A stretch of 64,000 nucleotides of DNA, from the NCBI GenBank assembly GCA_019510185.1, contig JAEKKV010000011.1, positions 248,001-312,000 of the forward strand, written 5' to 3'. Positions 26,217-35,235 of the stretch are shown here, one piece after another. A program made the position numbers and the translations under genes. This DNA is from Verrucomicrobiota bacterium. Its GTDB lineage: Bacteria > Verrucomicrobiota > Verrucomicrobiia > Opitutales > Opitutaceae. The stretch's first letter is position 1. Each line of letters begins with the position of its first letter. A model generated the notes under the pieces. The model was not told where the DNA came from. It ran no database searches and worked only from the letters and a program-made list of their open reading frames with translations.

Positions 26217-27158
26217 GTGGCCACCTCCAAAAAAACCACGTCCGTCCGCCGAAAGGCGCCTCAAAAACCCGTCCATCCCGTCACGCTCGGGGACTGGTTG
26301 AAGCATGCCATCGTCCGGTACAAGGAAACCGGCGCCGCCCTCGGGCAGATCGCGGCCAACGCCCATGACGAGGCGCTTTATCTGCTGTTGCGCACCCTGG
26401 CGCTGCCGCTCGACAGCAAGCCTTCGATTCTCAAATACAAGCCGACCACCAGCGAAGCCATGGCGCTGGAGAAAGTCCTCCACCGTCGGCTGGATCAGCG
26501 CGTGCCGGCGGCCTATCTCACGCGAGAGGCGTTTTTGGGCGAATATCGCTTTTATGTGGACGAGCGCGTGATCATTCCGCGCAGCTATTTTTTGGAAATC
26601 ATCCCGCAGCAGCTCAACGCCTGGCTGCCCGATCCGGGCAAGGTGAAGCGGGTGGTTGATGTCTGCACCGGTTCGGGCTGCCTCGCCATCCTGCTCGCGC
26701 ACCATTTTCCACAGGCCAGGGTCGATGCGATCGATCTCTCGCCGGACGCGCTGGACGTGGCCCGCATCAACGTGAAAAAACACCGGCTCGTCCGGCGGGT
26801 GAAACTTTACGAGAGCGACGTCTTCGACGCGGTGCCCAAGGCCAAATACGACGTCATTCTCAGCAACCCGCCCTACGAGCCGAGCGCGCACTGCGACCAG
26901 TTGCCGACGGAATTCCATCGTGAGCCGCGCATGGCGCTCGACGGAGGCAAGGACGGCCTTGATATCATCCGAAAGCTCCTGCTTCAGGCGCGTGATCGCC
27001 TGCAGCCGCATGGCGTGGTGCTGATCGAGGTGGGCGGCCTGCAGCGCGCGATGGACAAGGAGTTCGCCGCGCTCGACCTCTACTGGATGCACACCGCCGA
27101 CGGCAGCAATTGCGTCTGCCTCATTCAGGCCGAGCGCTTGCGCAAGTGGAAGGGCTGA
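26217..27158 (+). CDS. prmB: Ribosomal protein uL3 glutamine methyltransferase
   Basis: A 313-residue SAM-dependent N5-glutamine methyltransferase of the PrmB/PrmC type. It has an N-terminal helical domain with LYLLLRTLALPLDSK and RRLDQRVPAAYLTREAFLGE, the SAM loop VVDVCTGSGCLAILLA, and the catalytic ILSNPPYEP tetrapeptide that holds the substrate glutamine. The Asn-terminal sequence and length favour PrmB, acting on L3, over PrmC. The only start that gives the full family length is GTG at 26217; the N-terminal Lys/Arg-rich stretch makes the exact start uncertain. It converges with metW. Confidence 0.88.
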   Translation: MATSKKTTSVRRKAPQKPVHPVTLGDWLKHAIVRYKETGAALGQIAANAHDEALYLLLRTLALPLDSKPSILKYKPTTSEAMALEKVLHRRLDQRVPAAYLTREAFLGEYRFYVDERVIIPRSYFLEIIPQQLNAWLPDPGKVKRVVDVCTGSGCLAILLAHHFPQARVDAIDLSPDALDVARINVKKHRLVRRVKLYESDVFDAVPKAKYDVILSNPPYEPSAHCDQLPTEFHREPRMALDGGKDGLDIIRKLLLQARDRLQPHGVVLIEVGGLQRAMDKEFAALDLYWMHTADGSNCVCLIQAERLRKWKG

Positions 27159-27177
27159 GCCGATTCCGGCGCGCGCC

Positions 27178-27783
27178 TCAACGCGTCAGATCGTAGAGCG
27201 CGTACCCGGCGAAGCAGTTGGGCGCGAGGCGGCAGGGTGACTTCCAATCGCCGCGCAGGTGGGCGCGACGAACGATGCGAATGCCCTTGGTTGCGCAAAA
27301 ATGCTCGAAATCCGCGATGCTGGCGGGATTGGTCGGCCGGCTTTCGAACCACTCCGTCGTATAAACCGGGTTGCGTGGCTTGCGCCCGCGCCAGACGGCG
27401 TCGAGGCGGTTTTTCCAATAGCCGTGGTTGACGAATCCGACCGTCACCGCGCGGCCCACCCGGAGCGCCTCGGTGATCACCTCGCCGGGGGCGGCGAGTT
27501 CCTCCAACGTGCGCGAGAAGATCACACGGTCGAAATGGCCGGCCGGAAAAGCCCGCATGAAGGCGGTCATGTCGCCTTGGTACGCGGTGAGGCCGCGGCG
27601 CACGCAGGCGGAGATTTTGTCAAAATCGAGATCCACGCCGACCGGGAAAACCTCCTTGGTCTGTTTCAGGTAATCAAGAAGGACGCCGCGGCCGCAGCCC
27701 AGATCAAGCACGCGCGAGCGGGGTTCGACCCATTCGGCGATGATCTGCATGTCGACGGTGCGCTTGATGGCGTGGAGGGACAT
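27178..27783 (-). CDS. metW: Methionine biosynthesis protein MetW (methyltransferase fold)
   Basis: A 201-residue class I methyltransferase-fold protein. RVLDLGCGRGVLLDYLKQ, FDRVIFSRTLEEL and the C-terminal NCFAGYALYDL match MetW. In other bacteria MetW is paired with MetX, where it acts with it in homoserine O-acetylation. Here metX lies about 6 kb away (33920-35134), also on the minus strand, separated by symporter and xylose transport genes. The short HAIKRTVD N-terminus is usual. It diverges from the symporter gene. Confidence 0.9.
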   Translation of the reverse strand: MSLHAIKRTVDMQIIAEWVEPRSRVLDLGCGRGVLLDYLKQTKEVFPVGVDLDFDKISACVRRGLTAYQGDMTAFMRAFPAGHFDRVIFSRTLEELAAPGEVITEALRVGRAVTVGFVNHGYWKNRLDAVWRGRKPRNPVYTTEWFESRPTNPASIADFEHFCATKGIRIVRRAHLRGDWKSPCRLAPNCFAGYALYDLTR

Positions 27784-27955
27784 GATGCGTGTTCCGAATC
27801 AACGTCCTGCCGGCGGGGCAACGTCAAGGCCGGGCGTTACAGGGAACGCTTTTTGGAGGTAAAAAAGCTTCCTAGCCGGCGAGGGAGCCGTTACCACCAT
27901 CGAGGCTTTTCCCCTTTAACCCTCACTTCGTAGCCCCCTTATCATCGTGGCCATC

Positions 27956-29713
27956 ATGCCTCTTCCGGTTTCTCCGCTCCTTGCCGTCGCCGGCGGCACT
28001 CCCCTCATGTTGAATCTCGCCTGGGTCGATTACCTGATCCTCGCTGTCTATTTCGGCTTCGTCATCGGCATTGGCTGGATGTTGAAGAAATACCTTAAAA
28101 CCAGCGCCGATTTTTTTGAATCCGGCCGCTCGCTTCCCGCCTGGGTCTGCGCTCTCGGCTTCATCGGCGCGAATCTCGGCGCCCAAGAAGTCATGGGCAT
28201 GGCGGCTTCGGGCGCCAAGTATGGTATTTCCACCAGCCATTTCTACTGGGTGGGCGCCATTCCCGCCATGGTTTTCGTAGGTATCTTCATGATGCCGTTC
28301 TACTACGGCTCGAAGGCTCGCTCTGTGCCGGAATACCTGAAGCTTCGCTACGACGAGAAGACCCGGGCCTTCAACGCCCTCACCTTTGCCGTGATGACGG
28401 TGTTCTCCTCCGGTATCTCGATGCATGCGCTGGCGACGCTGTTGCACGCCATCCTCGGGGTGGATTACGGCGCGTGTATCTTGGTCTCCGGTCTTATCGT
28501 GTTGGTTTACATCTACACCGGCGGCCTCACCTCGGCCATCTACAACGAGGTGCTGCAGTTTTTCCTGATCGTGCTCGGCTTTCTGCCGCTGGTGCTGCTC
28601 GGCCTCAAGGACATCGGCGGTTGGGACGGCCTGATGAAGCAGCTGAATCTCTATTCGGCCGACAAAGGCATGCCCGGCGCGTGGACCCATTCGTGGGCCC
28701 ACATGGGCAACGCCGCCGACAACCCCATGGGCGTCGAGTGGTTCGGCATGGCGATGGGTCTCGGGTTCGTGCTCTCCTTCGGCTACTGGTGCACCGACTT
28801 CCTCGTGGTGCAGCGCGCCATGGCGGCCAAGGACATGAACGCCGCCCGCCGCACGCCCATCATCGCGGCCGTTCCGAAGATGCTTTTCCCCGCGCTCGTG
28901 ATCCTGCCCGGCATGATCGCCATCGCCTTGCTGCAAAAAGGCGGCTCCGGCCTGCAACTCCCGACCACGCCCGGCGGCGGTCCGGACTACAACATGGTCG
29001 TGCCTTCGCTCCTCGCGCAGTACTTCCCCAACGGCATGCTCGGCATCGGCCTCACCGCCCTCATGGCCTCCTTCATGTCCGGCATGGCGGGCAATGTCAC
29101 CGCGTTCAACACGGTGTTCACCTACGATCTCTACCAGAGCTATATCAATAAGAAGGCGACCGACGCCCACTTGGTGAAGGTCGGCAAGCTCACCACCATC
29201 GTCGGCCTGCTCATCAGCGCGGGCGCGGCCTACACGGCGCGGCAATTCGACAACATCATGGACATGCTCCAACTGGTGTTCGGCTTTGTGAACGCCCCGC
29301 TCTTCGCCATCTTCCTGCTCGGCATGTTCTGGCGCCGCACCACGGGTCACGGCGCCTTCTTCGGCCTTCTGATCGGCACCATCTGCGCGATGATCTTCCA
29401 CGGCTTCACGCTGCCGATGGGCGAACACGCTGGCATCAAGGGCGGCTGGATCTCCGCCGATTACCTCTTCCGCAGCTCGATGGCGCAGAACTTCTGGATG
29501 GCGATCTTCGCCTTCGGCGGCTGCTTGTTCGGCACCATCGGCATCTCGCTCGCAACCTCCGCGAACAAGACCGACGAGCAGTTGCGCGGCCTCGTTTACT
29601 CCCTCACGGAAAAGCCGAAGGAAGCCCCCGGCACGCCGTGGTACTCGCGTCCGGTCACGCTCGGCGTGCTGGTGCTCGCCGGCGCCGTCGTTCTCAACGC
29701 GATCTTCTGGTAA
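27956..29713 (+). CDS. Sodium:solute symporter (SSS family, SGLT-like)
   Basis: A 585-residue transporter with about 14 helices. WVDYLILAVYFGFVIGIGW, DFFESGRSLPAWVCALGF and GAQEVMGMAASGAKYG correspond to the first SSS helices and cation site. YTGGLTSAIYNEVLQFF is the SSS signature region, and ASFMSGMAGNVTAFNTVF carries the conserved Ser/Asn of the Na site. SGLT-like members carry sugars or related polyols; the exact substrate is not readable. ATG at 27956 is preferred over a GTG three codons earlier. A 65-residue membrane protein follows 19 bases downstream, then a terminator. Confidence 0.9.
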   Translation: MPLPVSPLLAVAGGTPLMLNLAWVDYLILAVYFGFVIGIGWMLKKYLKTSADFFESGRSLPAWVCALGFIGANLGAQEVMGMAASGAKYGISTSHFYWVGAIPAMVFVGIFMMPFYYGSKARSVPEYLKLRYDEKTRAFNALTFAVMTVFSSGISMHALATLLHAILGVDYGACILVSGLIVLVYIYTGGLTSAIYNEVLQFFLIVLGFLPLVLLGLKDIGGWDGLMKQLNLYSADKGMPGAWTHSWAHMGNAADNPMGVEWFGMAMGLGFVLSFGYWCTDFLVVQRAMAAKDMNAARRTPIIAAVPKMLFPALVILPGMIAIALLQKGGSGLQLPTTPGGGPDYNMVVPSLLAQYFPNGMLGIGLTALMASFMSGMAGNVTAFNTVFTYDLYQSYINKKATDAHLVKVGKLTTIVGLLISAGAAYTARQFDNIMDMLQLVFGFVNAPLFAIFLLGMFWRRTTGHGAFFGLLIGTICAMIFHGFTLPMGEHAGIKGGWISADYLFRSSMAQNFWMAIFAFGGCLFGTIGISLATSANKTDEQLRGLVYSLTEKPKEAPGTPWYSRPVTLGVLVLAGAVVLNAIFW

Positions 29714-29732
29714 CCCTTAACTTCTTACGATC

Positions 29733-29930
29733 ATGCAACTCGATGTGCGCATTCCGATGGGCTGGCTGTTCCTCTGTCTGGGAATCATCCTCTCCGTCTA
29801 TGGTGTCGTGGCCGACCCGGCGATCTACGCCAAACACTCCCTCGGCCAGAACGTAAACCTGCTCTGGGGCTCGATCTTCGCGCTCTTCGGCGTGGTCATG
29901 CTCTTCCTCTCGCGTACGCGCAAGAGCTGA
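29733..29930 (+). CDS. Small two-helix membrane protein paired with the symporter
   Basis: A 65-residue protein with two hydrophobic helices (about 8-27 and 43-60: MGWLFLCLGIILSVYGVVAD and LLWGSIFALFGVVMLFLSRT). The polar loop contains YAKHSLGQNVNLLWG, and the end is basic, RTRKS. It starts 19 bases after the symporter stop and is closed by a strong terminator, so the two form a bicistronic unit. I do not recognise a named family. An accessory subunit stabilising the symporter is an inference from the pairing. Confidence 0.75.
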   Translation: MQLDVRIPMGWLFLCLGIILSVYGVVADPAIYAKHSLGQNVNLLWGSIFALFGVVMLFLSRTRKS

Positions 29931-29957
29931 CCTGACCAGGCTTCCTTTCGGCCCTTC

Positions 29958-29994
29958 AAGCCGCGCCGCCTTCACCGGCCGCGCGGCTTTTTTT
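29958..29994 (+). terminator. Intrinsic terminator of the symporter/small-protein operon
   Basis: AAGCCGCGC at 29958-29966 pairs perfectly with GCGCGGCTT at 29981-29989, with a 14-base loop, and the 3' arm runs into seven T (29988-29994). It lies 27 bases after the small-protein stop. On the minus strand no T-run follows, so it does not serve the converging xylH gene. Confidence 0.9.
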
Positions 29995-30016
29995 GCGATG
30001 TCTCCCGGGGGCGCGC

Positions 30017-31144
30017 TCAGGCGCGGCTGAAGCGGACGTCCATCCACACCGCCAAGGCGAGGACGGAGCCGCGGGCGATGAATTTCAGCTCGGGCGACAC
30101 CGCGAGGAGCGTCATGCCGTTGAGCAGCGCGGTCATGATGAGCGCGCCGAAGAGCACGCCCCAGACCGTGCCGCGGCCGCCTTTCAAGGCGGTGCCGCCG
30201 ATCACGCAGGCGGCGATGGCGTCGAGCTCCATCAGATCGCCCACGGTGGTGGTGGAGTTGCCCGAATAGGCCGTGGTCATGAAGCCGGTGAGGGCCACCG
30301 CCACGCCCATGAGGGCGAAAGCGCCGATGATCACGCGGTCCACCGCGATGCCGCTGAGCACGGCCGCCTCCTCGTTGCCGCCGATGGCGTAAAGATAGCG
30401 GCCAAACGGCGTGTGTTGGGTGAGGAAATACACCGTGAACGCGGCACCGCCGAGGATGAGCAGGGGCAGGGGAATGCCGCGGAAGTGGTTACACACGATT
30501 ACCAGGCTGAACAAACCGGCTGCGCTGGCGGCGAATTTGCCGACGGCCACGCCGGCGGACGGCACGGCGAGTTTGTGGGAGAGCCGCGCTGCGCGACCGC
30601 GCCAGCTCAGCCACCCGAGGAAGAGCACGAGGGCGGCGACGAGACCGAGGCCGAGGTTGGCGGGCGCGTAGTAGGTCGTGAGCAGCGAGTAGAGATTGTC
30701 CGAATCGCCAGGAGCGACGGGCACGGTGGAGTTTTCGATCACGAGCCAGAACAGACCTTTGAAAATGAGCAGGCCGCCCAGCGTGATGATGAAGGAGGGG
30801 ATGCGTTGTTTCACGATCAGCGCGCCCATGAGCGTCCAAAGCAGGGTGGCGGCGAGCAGGGCCGCTCCCAACGCGACCGGCGCGGGAAGGTTGTGCTTGA
30901 TGATGAACACCGCCGCGATGCCGCCGACGAGACCCACGCCGCTGCCGACCGAAAGGTCGATATTGCCCGTGAGAATCACCATGAACATGCCTAGCGCGAG
31001 CGTGGCGATGATGGAGAACTCGATCAGAAGCTGGGTAAGATTGCGCGGTCCGATGAACGCGGGCTCCCGGATCGCGAAGAAAAGAACAATGGCCAGCAAG
31101 GCCAGCGGCATGGCGAGAGATTTGAGAAGGGTGCGGGCGTTCAT
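30017..31144 (-). CDS. xylH: D-xylose ABC transporter permease
   Basis: A 375-residue permease of the monosaccharide (CUT2/RbsC-XylH) family with about ten helices. MVILTGNIDLSVGSGVGLVGG is the signature of the family, and IGGNEEAAVLSGI plus ELDAIAACVIGGTALKGGRGT are the conserved cytoplasmic loops. The long middle segment typical of XylH compared with RbsC is present. It is the last gene of the order xylF-xylG-xylH on the minus strand, 46 bases after the ATPase. Confidence 0.93.
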   Translation of the reverse strand: MNARTLLKSLAMPLALLAIVLFFAIREPAFIGPRNLTQLLIEFSIIATLALGMFMVILTGNIDLSVGSGVGLVGGIAAVFIIKHNLPAPVALGAALLAATLLWTLMGALIVKQRIPSFIITLGGLLIFKGLFWLVIENSTVPVAPGDSDNLYSLLTTYYAPANLGLGLVAALVLFLGWLSWRGRAARLSHKLAVPSAGVAVGKFAASAAGLFSLVIVCNHFRGIPLPLLILGGAAFTVYFLTQHTPFGRYLYAIGGNEEAAVLSGIAVDRVIIGAFALMGVAVALTGFMTTAYSGNSTTTVGDLMELDAIAACVIGGTALKGGRGTVWGVLFGALIMTALLNGMTLLAVSPELKFIARGSVLALAVWMDVRFSRA

Positions 31145-31190
31145 GCGGGTGTCGAAGTCGGGCTGGAAAGTGGGATCGAGCGGGATGCGT

Positions 31191-32732
31191 TTATTCCGCG
31201 GTCGCGTGCGCGGCGGTGTGGCCCATCGCGGCGGCGAGAAGACGCTCCTGGGTGAACTCGGCGCGGGTGAACTCGCCGCCGATGCCGCCTTCGTGGAGCA
31301 TGATGATGCGGTCGCTCATGCCCATCAGCTCGGGCAACTCGCTGGAGACGAGGATCACGGCCTTGCCGTCGGCGGTGAGGCGGTTGATCAGTTCGTAAAC
31401 CTCCAGCTTCGCGCCCACGTCGATGCCGCGAGTCGGCTCGTCCAGCATAACGACGGCGGGCTCAGTCATGAGAGCCTTGCCGAGCACGACCTTCTGCTGG
31501 TTGCCGCCGGAAAGGCCACCGGCGCGATAGGTCTGGCCGGGCGCCTTGATGCGCATGGCGTCGAAGAAATGCTGGTTGCGCACATGTTCGGCGGGAGCGT
31601 CGATGCGGCCGGCGAAACGGGTGAAGGCGGGCAGGCTGGAAAGCGAGAGGTTGAAGCCGATGGATTCGTGCAGCACGAGGCCGTAGCGGCGGCGGTCTTC
31701 GCTCGCCAGCACCAGTCCGCGTTGAATCGCGGCGCGCGGAGTCGGGGCGGGGAAGGGCTGACCGCCCAACGCGACCTCGCCGCCGAGTCGATGGCCCCAG
31801 GCTCCGAAGAGATTCATCAGCAATTCCGTGCGGCCTGCACCCATGAGCCCGCCGAAGCCGAGCACCTCGCCGGCGCGCAATTCGAAGGAGATCCCGTGCA
31901 GAAAAGCGGGCGAGCCCTTCGCGGGGGCGACGCTCAGGTCGCGGACGGCGAGCCGCACTTCGCCGGGGGCGTCGGGCGCCTTGCGCGGGAAGAGATCGGT
32001 GATCTCGCGGCCGACCATGTGCTTGATGACGAGCGGAATGGTCGCATCGCGGGTGGTCAGCGTGGTGATGGTCGAGCCGTCGCGCAGGACGGTGATGCGG
32101 TCGCACACCGCGAAGACCTCGTCGAGCTTATGGGAAATGTAGATGCAGGCGGTACCTTGGGCGCGCAGGCGGCGAAGGTGGTCGAGCAGCACCGCGACCT
32201 CCTGTTCGGTGAGAGCGGCGGTGGGTTCGTCGAGCACGAGCACGCGGGATTTCTTGTCCATCGCGCGAACGATCTCGATGAGCTGTTTGTGGCCGATGCC
32301 GAGCTGGCGGACCGGCGTTTCGGGCGCGATATCGAGGCCGAAGTCGGCGAGCAGGGCGGCGGCCCGCCGGTGCATTTCGAGCCAGTCGATGCGCAGGCCT
32401 TTGCGCGGGGCGCGGCCGAGAAAGATGTTTTCCGCGACGCTCAGTTCGTCGATGAGGGCGAATTCCTGCGTGATGACGGCGATGCCGGATGCCTCGGCAT
32501 CGCGCACGCTTTGAAACTCCGCCACGCGGCCCTCGACGTGCAGTTCGCCCTCGTAGCTGCCGTGCGGGTGGATGCCGGAGAGGAGCTTGATGAGGGTGGA
32601 CTTGCCCGCGCCGTTTTCGCCGCAGAGGGCGTGGATCTCGCCGGGGGCGAGCGCGAACGCCACGTTGCGCAGCGCCACCACGCCGGGAAACTTTTTGGTG
32701 AGGTGGCGGGCTTCGAGGAGCGGGGCGGTCAT
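31191..32732 (-). CDS. xylG: D-xylose ABC transporter ATPase (double cassette)
   Basis: A 513-residue sugar importer ATPase of the RbsA/XylG/MglA type with two tandem nucleotide-binding domains. The first has Walker A GENGAGKST, a Q-loop VITQEFALIDELSVAENIFLG and Walker B VLVLDEPTAAL. The second has the degenerate GLMGAGRTEL, signature LSGGNQQKVVLGKAL and VMLDEPTRGIDVG. It is 28 bases after xylF. The neighbours, a xylose-type binding protein and XylH-like permease, make xylose the preferred substrate. Confidence 0.93.
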   Translation of the reverse strand: MTAPLLEARHLTKKFPGVVALRNVAFALAPGEIHALCGENGAGKSTLIKLLSGIHPHGSYEGELHVEGRVAEFQSVRDAEASGIAVITQEFALIDELSVAENIFLGRAPRKGLRIDWLEMHRRAAALLADFGLDIAPETPVRQLGIGHKQLIEIVRAMDKKSRVLVLDEPTAALTEQEVAVLLDHLRRLRAQGTACIYISHKLDEVFAVCDRITVLRDGSTITTLTTRDATIPLVIKHMVGREITDLFPRKAPDAPGEVRLAVRDLSVAPAKGSPAFLHGISFELRAGEVLGFGGLMGAGRTELLMNLFGAWGHRLGGEVALGGQPFPAPTPRAAIQRGLVLASEDRRRYGLVLHESIGFNLSLSSLPAFTRFAGRIDAPAEHVRNQHFFDAMRIKAPGQTYRAGGLSGGNQQKVVLGKALMTEPAVVMLDEPTRGIDVGAKLEVYELINRLTADGKAVILVSSELPELMGMSDRIIMLHEGGIGGEFTRAEFTQERLLAAAMGHTAAHATAE

Positions 32733-32760
32733 CAGAGGCGGCGAACGTGCGCGAGGTGGA

Positions 32761-33771
32761 TTACTTGAGCTGTTCGGCGGTGTAGAACCCGTCGGCGACG
32801 ATGGCGGTCATCATGTTGTCCTTGTCGACCGCGTAGATCTCTTTGAAGACGGAGGGCACTTCCTTGAAGCCGTTGTTGAGCACGGCCTGCTTGGGAACCG
32901 GCCCGCCCTTGGCGATCTCCACGGCGACGGTGCCGGCGTAGGTGGCGAGGGTTTTGAGGGGCTTGTAGATCGTCATGGTCTGCGTGCCGCGCAGGATGCG
33001 TTGACAGGCGGAGAGATCGGCGTCCTGGCCGGTGACCAGGATCTTGCCGGCGATGCCTTCCTCGGTGAGAGCCTGGATGGCGCCGGAGGCGAGGTGGTCG
33101 GTGGTGGAGAGAATGGCGTCGAAATCATGGCCGAAACGCGTGATGGCGGCGTTGGTGACCTTTTTGCCGTTCTCGGGTTTCCAGTCGGCGCACCAGTCTT
33201 CGAAGATGATCTTCACCTTGCCGGCCTTGATGAGCGGATCGAGAACCTGATCCTGGCCCTGCTTGAAGAGCTTGGCGTTGTTGTCGGTCGGGGCGCCGTC
33301 GAGGCGGACGATCCGGATCGGATTCTTGTCGGACAAATGATCGACGATGTACCGGGCCTGGAGTTCGCCGACCTTGACGTTGTCAAAGGTGAGGTAGAGG
33401 GCGACGTCGCTGTTCATGATCAACCGGTCGTAGGCGATGACCGGGATGCCTGCGTCGTTGGCGCTCTTGACCGCACGGGTGAGGGCGGAGCCATTGTGGG
33501 CTACGACCACGATCACATCCACGCCGCGGGTGATGAGGGCTTTGATATCGCTGGTCTGGCGCGTGTCGTCGCCGTTGGCGGCCTGCACGATGACCTTGCC
33601 GCCGAGCGACTCGACCTCGGCGGTGAAGGAATCCCGGTCTTTTTGCCAGCGCTCTTCCTTGAGGGTGTCGAGGGAGAGGCCGATGACAGGGTGTTCCTTC
33701 GAGGCGTGGACGGTGGCGGCGAGCAGAAGGCTGGCGATAAGCGCGAGCAGGCGACGCGGAGCGGATTTCAT
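32761..33771 (-). CDS. xylF: D-xylose periplasmic binding protein
   Basis: A 336-residue exported sugar-binding protein with a signal peptide (LLALIASLLLAATVHA). The mature part follows XylF closely: HPVIGLSLDTLKEERWQKDR, GVDVIVVVAHNGSALTRAV and GIPVIAYDRLIMNSDVALYL, and VTGQDADLSACQRILRGTQTMT near the C-terminus (given here as overlapping short motifs). It delivers sugar to XylGH. First gene of the operon. No regulator of the XylR type lies nearby in the window. Confidence 0.92.
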   Translation of the reverse strand: MKSAPRRLLALIASLLLAATVHASKEHPVIGLSLDTLKEERWQKDRDSFTAEVESLGGKVIVQAANGDDTRQTSDIKALITRGVDVIVVVAHNGSALTRAVKSANDAGIPVIAYDRLIMNSDVALYLTFDNVKVGELQARYIVDHLSDKNPIRIVRLDGAPTDNNAKLFKQGQDQVLDPLIKAGKVKIIFEDWCADWKPENGKKVTNAAITRFGHDFDAILSTTDHLASGAIQALTEEGIAGKILVTGQDADLSACQRILRGTQTMTIYKPLKTLATYAGTVAVEIAKGGPVPKQAVLNNGFKEVPSVFKEIYAVDKDNMMTAIVADGFYTAEQLK

Positions 33772-33919
33772 AAGCGGGGATATTTGGGCGGACGGGGAGG
33801 GCCGGATTTCAAATCCTGTTAAAGGTGAATCGCCGGGAAGCTTGAAGACGGGACCGGTCCCGGACCAGAGTGAAAATGCATTACCGTCAAGTTGGCGGAA
33901 GTCGCGCCCGTGTCCCGGC

Positions 33920-35134
33920 TTACCTCAAAAATCCGCGTACGAGATCGTAGAGCTGCGGCGATTCGAGGAGGAAGGAATCGTGGCCGAGATCGGTCGAGAG
34001 CTCGGCATAGCTCACCTGTTTGCCGGCGCGCAGGAGCGCGAGGGCGATGGCGCGGTTTTGCTCCGGCGGGAAGAGCCAGTCGCTGGTGAAGCCAACGACG
34101 AGCGTGGTGCCGACGACCGGGGCGAAGGCCTGTTCCAGCGAGCCGTGGGCGGAGGCCAGATCGAACTGGTCGAGCGCGCGGGTGATGTAGAGGTACGAGT
34201 TGGCGTCGAAGCGGTTGATGAAGCTTTGCCCTTGGTAGCGCAGGTAACTCTCGACCTCGAACTGAACGTTGAAGGCGATCGGTGGGGTGACCGGGTCGAT
34301 GCCTTCCATGGAAAGTTCCGAGACATCCGTCGCCGCATCAAGCCCCTTGGGTTTGGCCTGGATGGTCTTGCGGCCGAATTTCCGATCCATGCTCGCGTCC
34401 GACAGGTAGGTGATGTGCGCCATCATGCGGGCGATGGCCAGGCCCACCCGCGGGCCGCCGGATTTCGGGTAATAACCGTGGTTCCACTCGGGATCCTGGA
34501 TGATCGCCTGGCGGCCGACCTCGTTGAAGGCGATGGCTTGCGCGCCTTCGCGCGCGGTCGTGGCCATGGCGAGCATCCGCTTAACAAACGCCGGGTATTC
34601 GATGCCCCACTGGAGGACCTGCATGCCTCCCATCGATCCGCCGATGACGGCGTAGAGGCTCTTGATGCCGAGGCTGTCCAGCCAGAGCTTCTGTGTGCGC
34701 ACCATGTCGCGGATGGTGACGGCGGGAAACGTGATGCCATAGGGTTTGCCGGTGCGCGGGTCCACGGACGACGGACCGCTGGAGCCTTGGCAGCCGCCGA
34801 TGACGTTGGCGCAAAGGACAAAAAACTGGTTGGTATCGACCGCCTTGCCCGGGCCGATGAGATTGTTCCACCAGCCGGGCTTGCGGTCGTTGAGCGAGTG
34901 GATGCCGGCGCAGTGATGGTCGCCGCTCAGCGCGTGACAGATGAGAATGGCGTTGTCGCGCGCGGCGTTGAGCCGGCCGTAGGTTTCGTAGCGCAGCGTG
35001 AATCCCGGAATGGCCTGGCCGTTGTCGAAGATGAAGGGCTCGGCCGTGGCGAAATCGTGCGGCTCAACCAACCCGACTTCGCCGGGTTCGGAGCGCGTGG
35101 CTGTCAGGAGATCGTCATCGTCCGCATCGTTCAT
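33920..35134 (-). CDS. metX: Homoserine O-acetyltransferase
   Basis: A 404-residue alpha/beta-hydrolase-fold enzyme that activates homoserine with acetyl-CoA for methionine synthesis. The nucleophile elbow is GGSMGGMQVLQWG, ILICHALSGDHH is the oxyanion region, WWNNLIGPGKAVDT is a strong MetX signature, and LGHDSFLLE carries the catalytic His. Some family members use succinyl-CoA; I cannot decide from these motifs. Its usual partner metW is about 6 kb away on the same strand. It diverges from the sigma factor gene with about 100 bases between. Confidence 0.92.
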   Translation of the reverse strand: MNDADDDDLLTATRSEPGEVGLVEPHDFATAEPFIFDNGQAIPGFTLRYETYGRLNAARDNAILICHALSGDHHCAGIHSLNDRKPGWWNNLIGPGKAVDTNQFFVLCANVIGGCQGSSGPSSVDPRTGKPYGITFPAVTIRDMVRTQKLWLDSLGIKSLYAVIGGSMGGMQVLQWGIEYPAFVKRMLAMATTAREGAQAIAFNEVGRQAIIQDPEWNHGYYPKSGGPRVGLAIARMMAHITYLSDASMDRKFGRKTIQAKPKGLDAATDVSELSMEGIDPVTPPIAFNVQFEVESYLRYQGQSFINRFDANSYLYITRALDQFDLASAHGSLEQAFAPVVGTTLVVGFTSDWLFPPEQNRAIALALLRAGKQVSYAELSTDLGHDSFLLESPQLYDLVRGFLR

Positions 35135-35235
35135 GGTGGAAACTCATCGCAGGACACGGCGAAGCGGAGCAGAAGGCAAGTTTCGCCGTTACGTTTCCGT
35201 TCTGCGAGCGGCCGAGAGAGGGAATCCCGTTGACA

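Noticed and set aside
30696..32768. Plus-strand open frame of 690 codons
   Set aside because: Antisense shadow of xylH and xylG, with no family resemblance.
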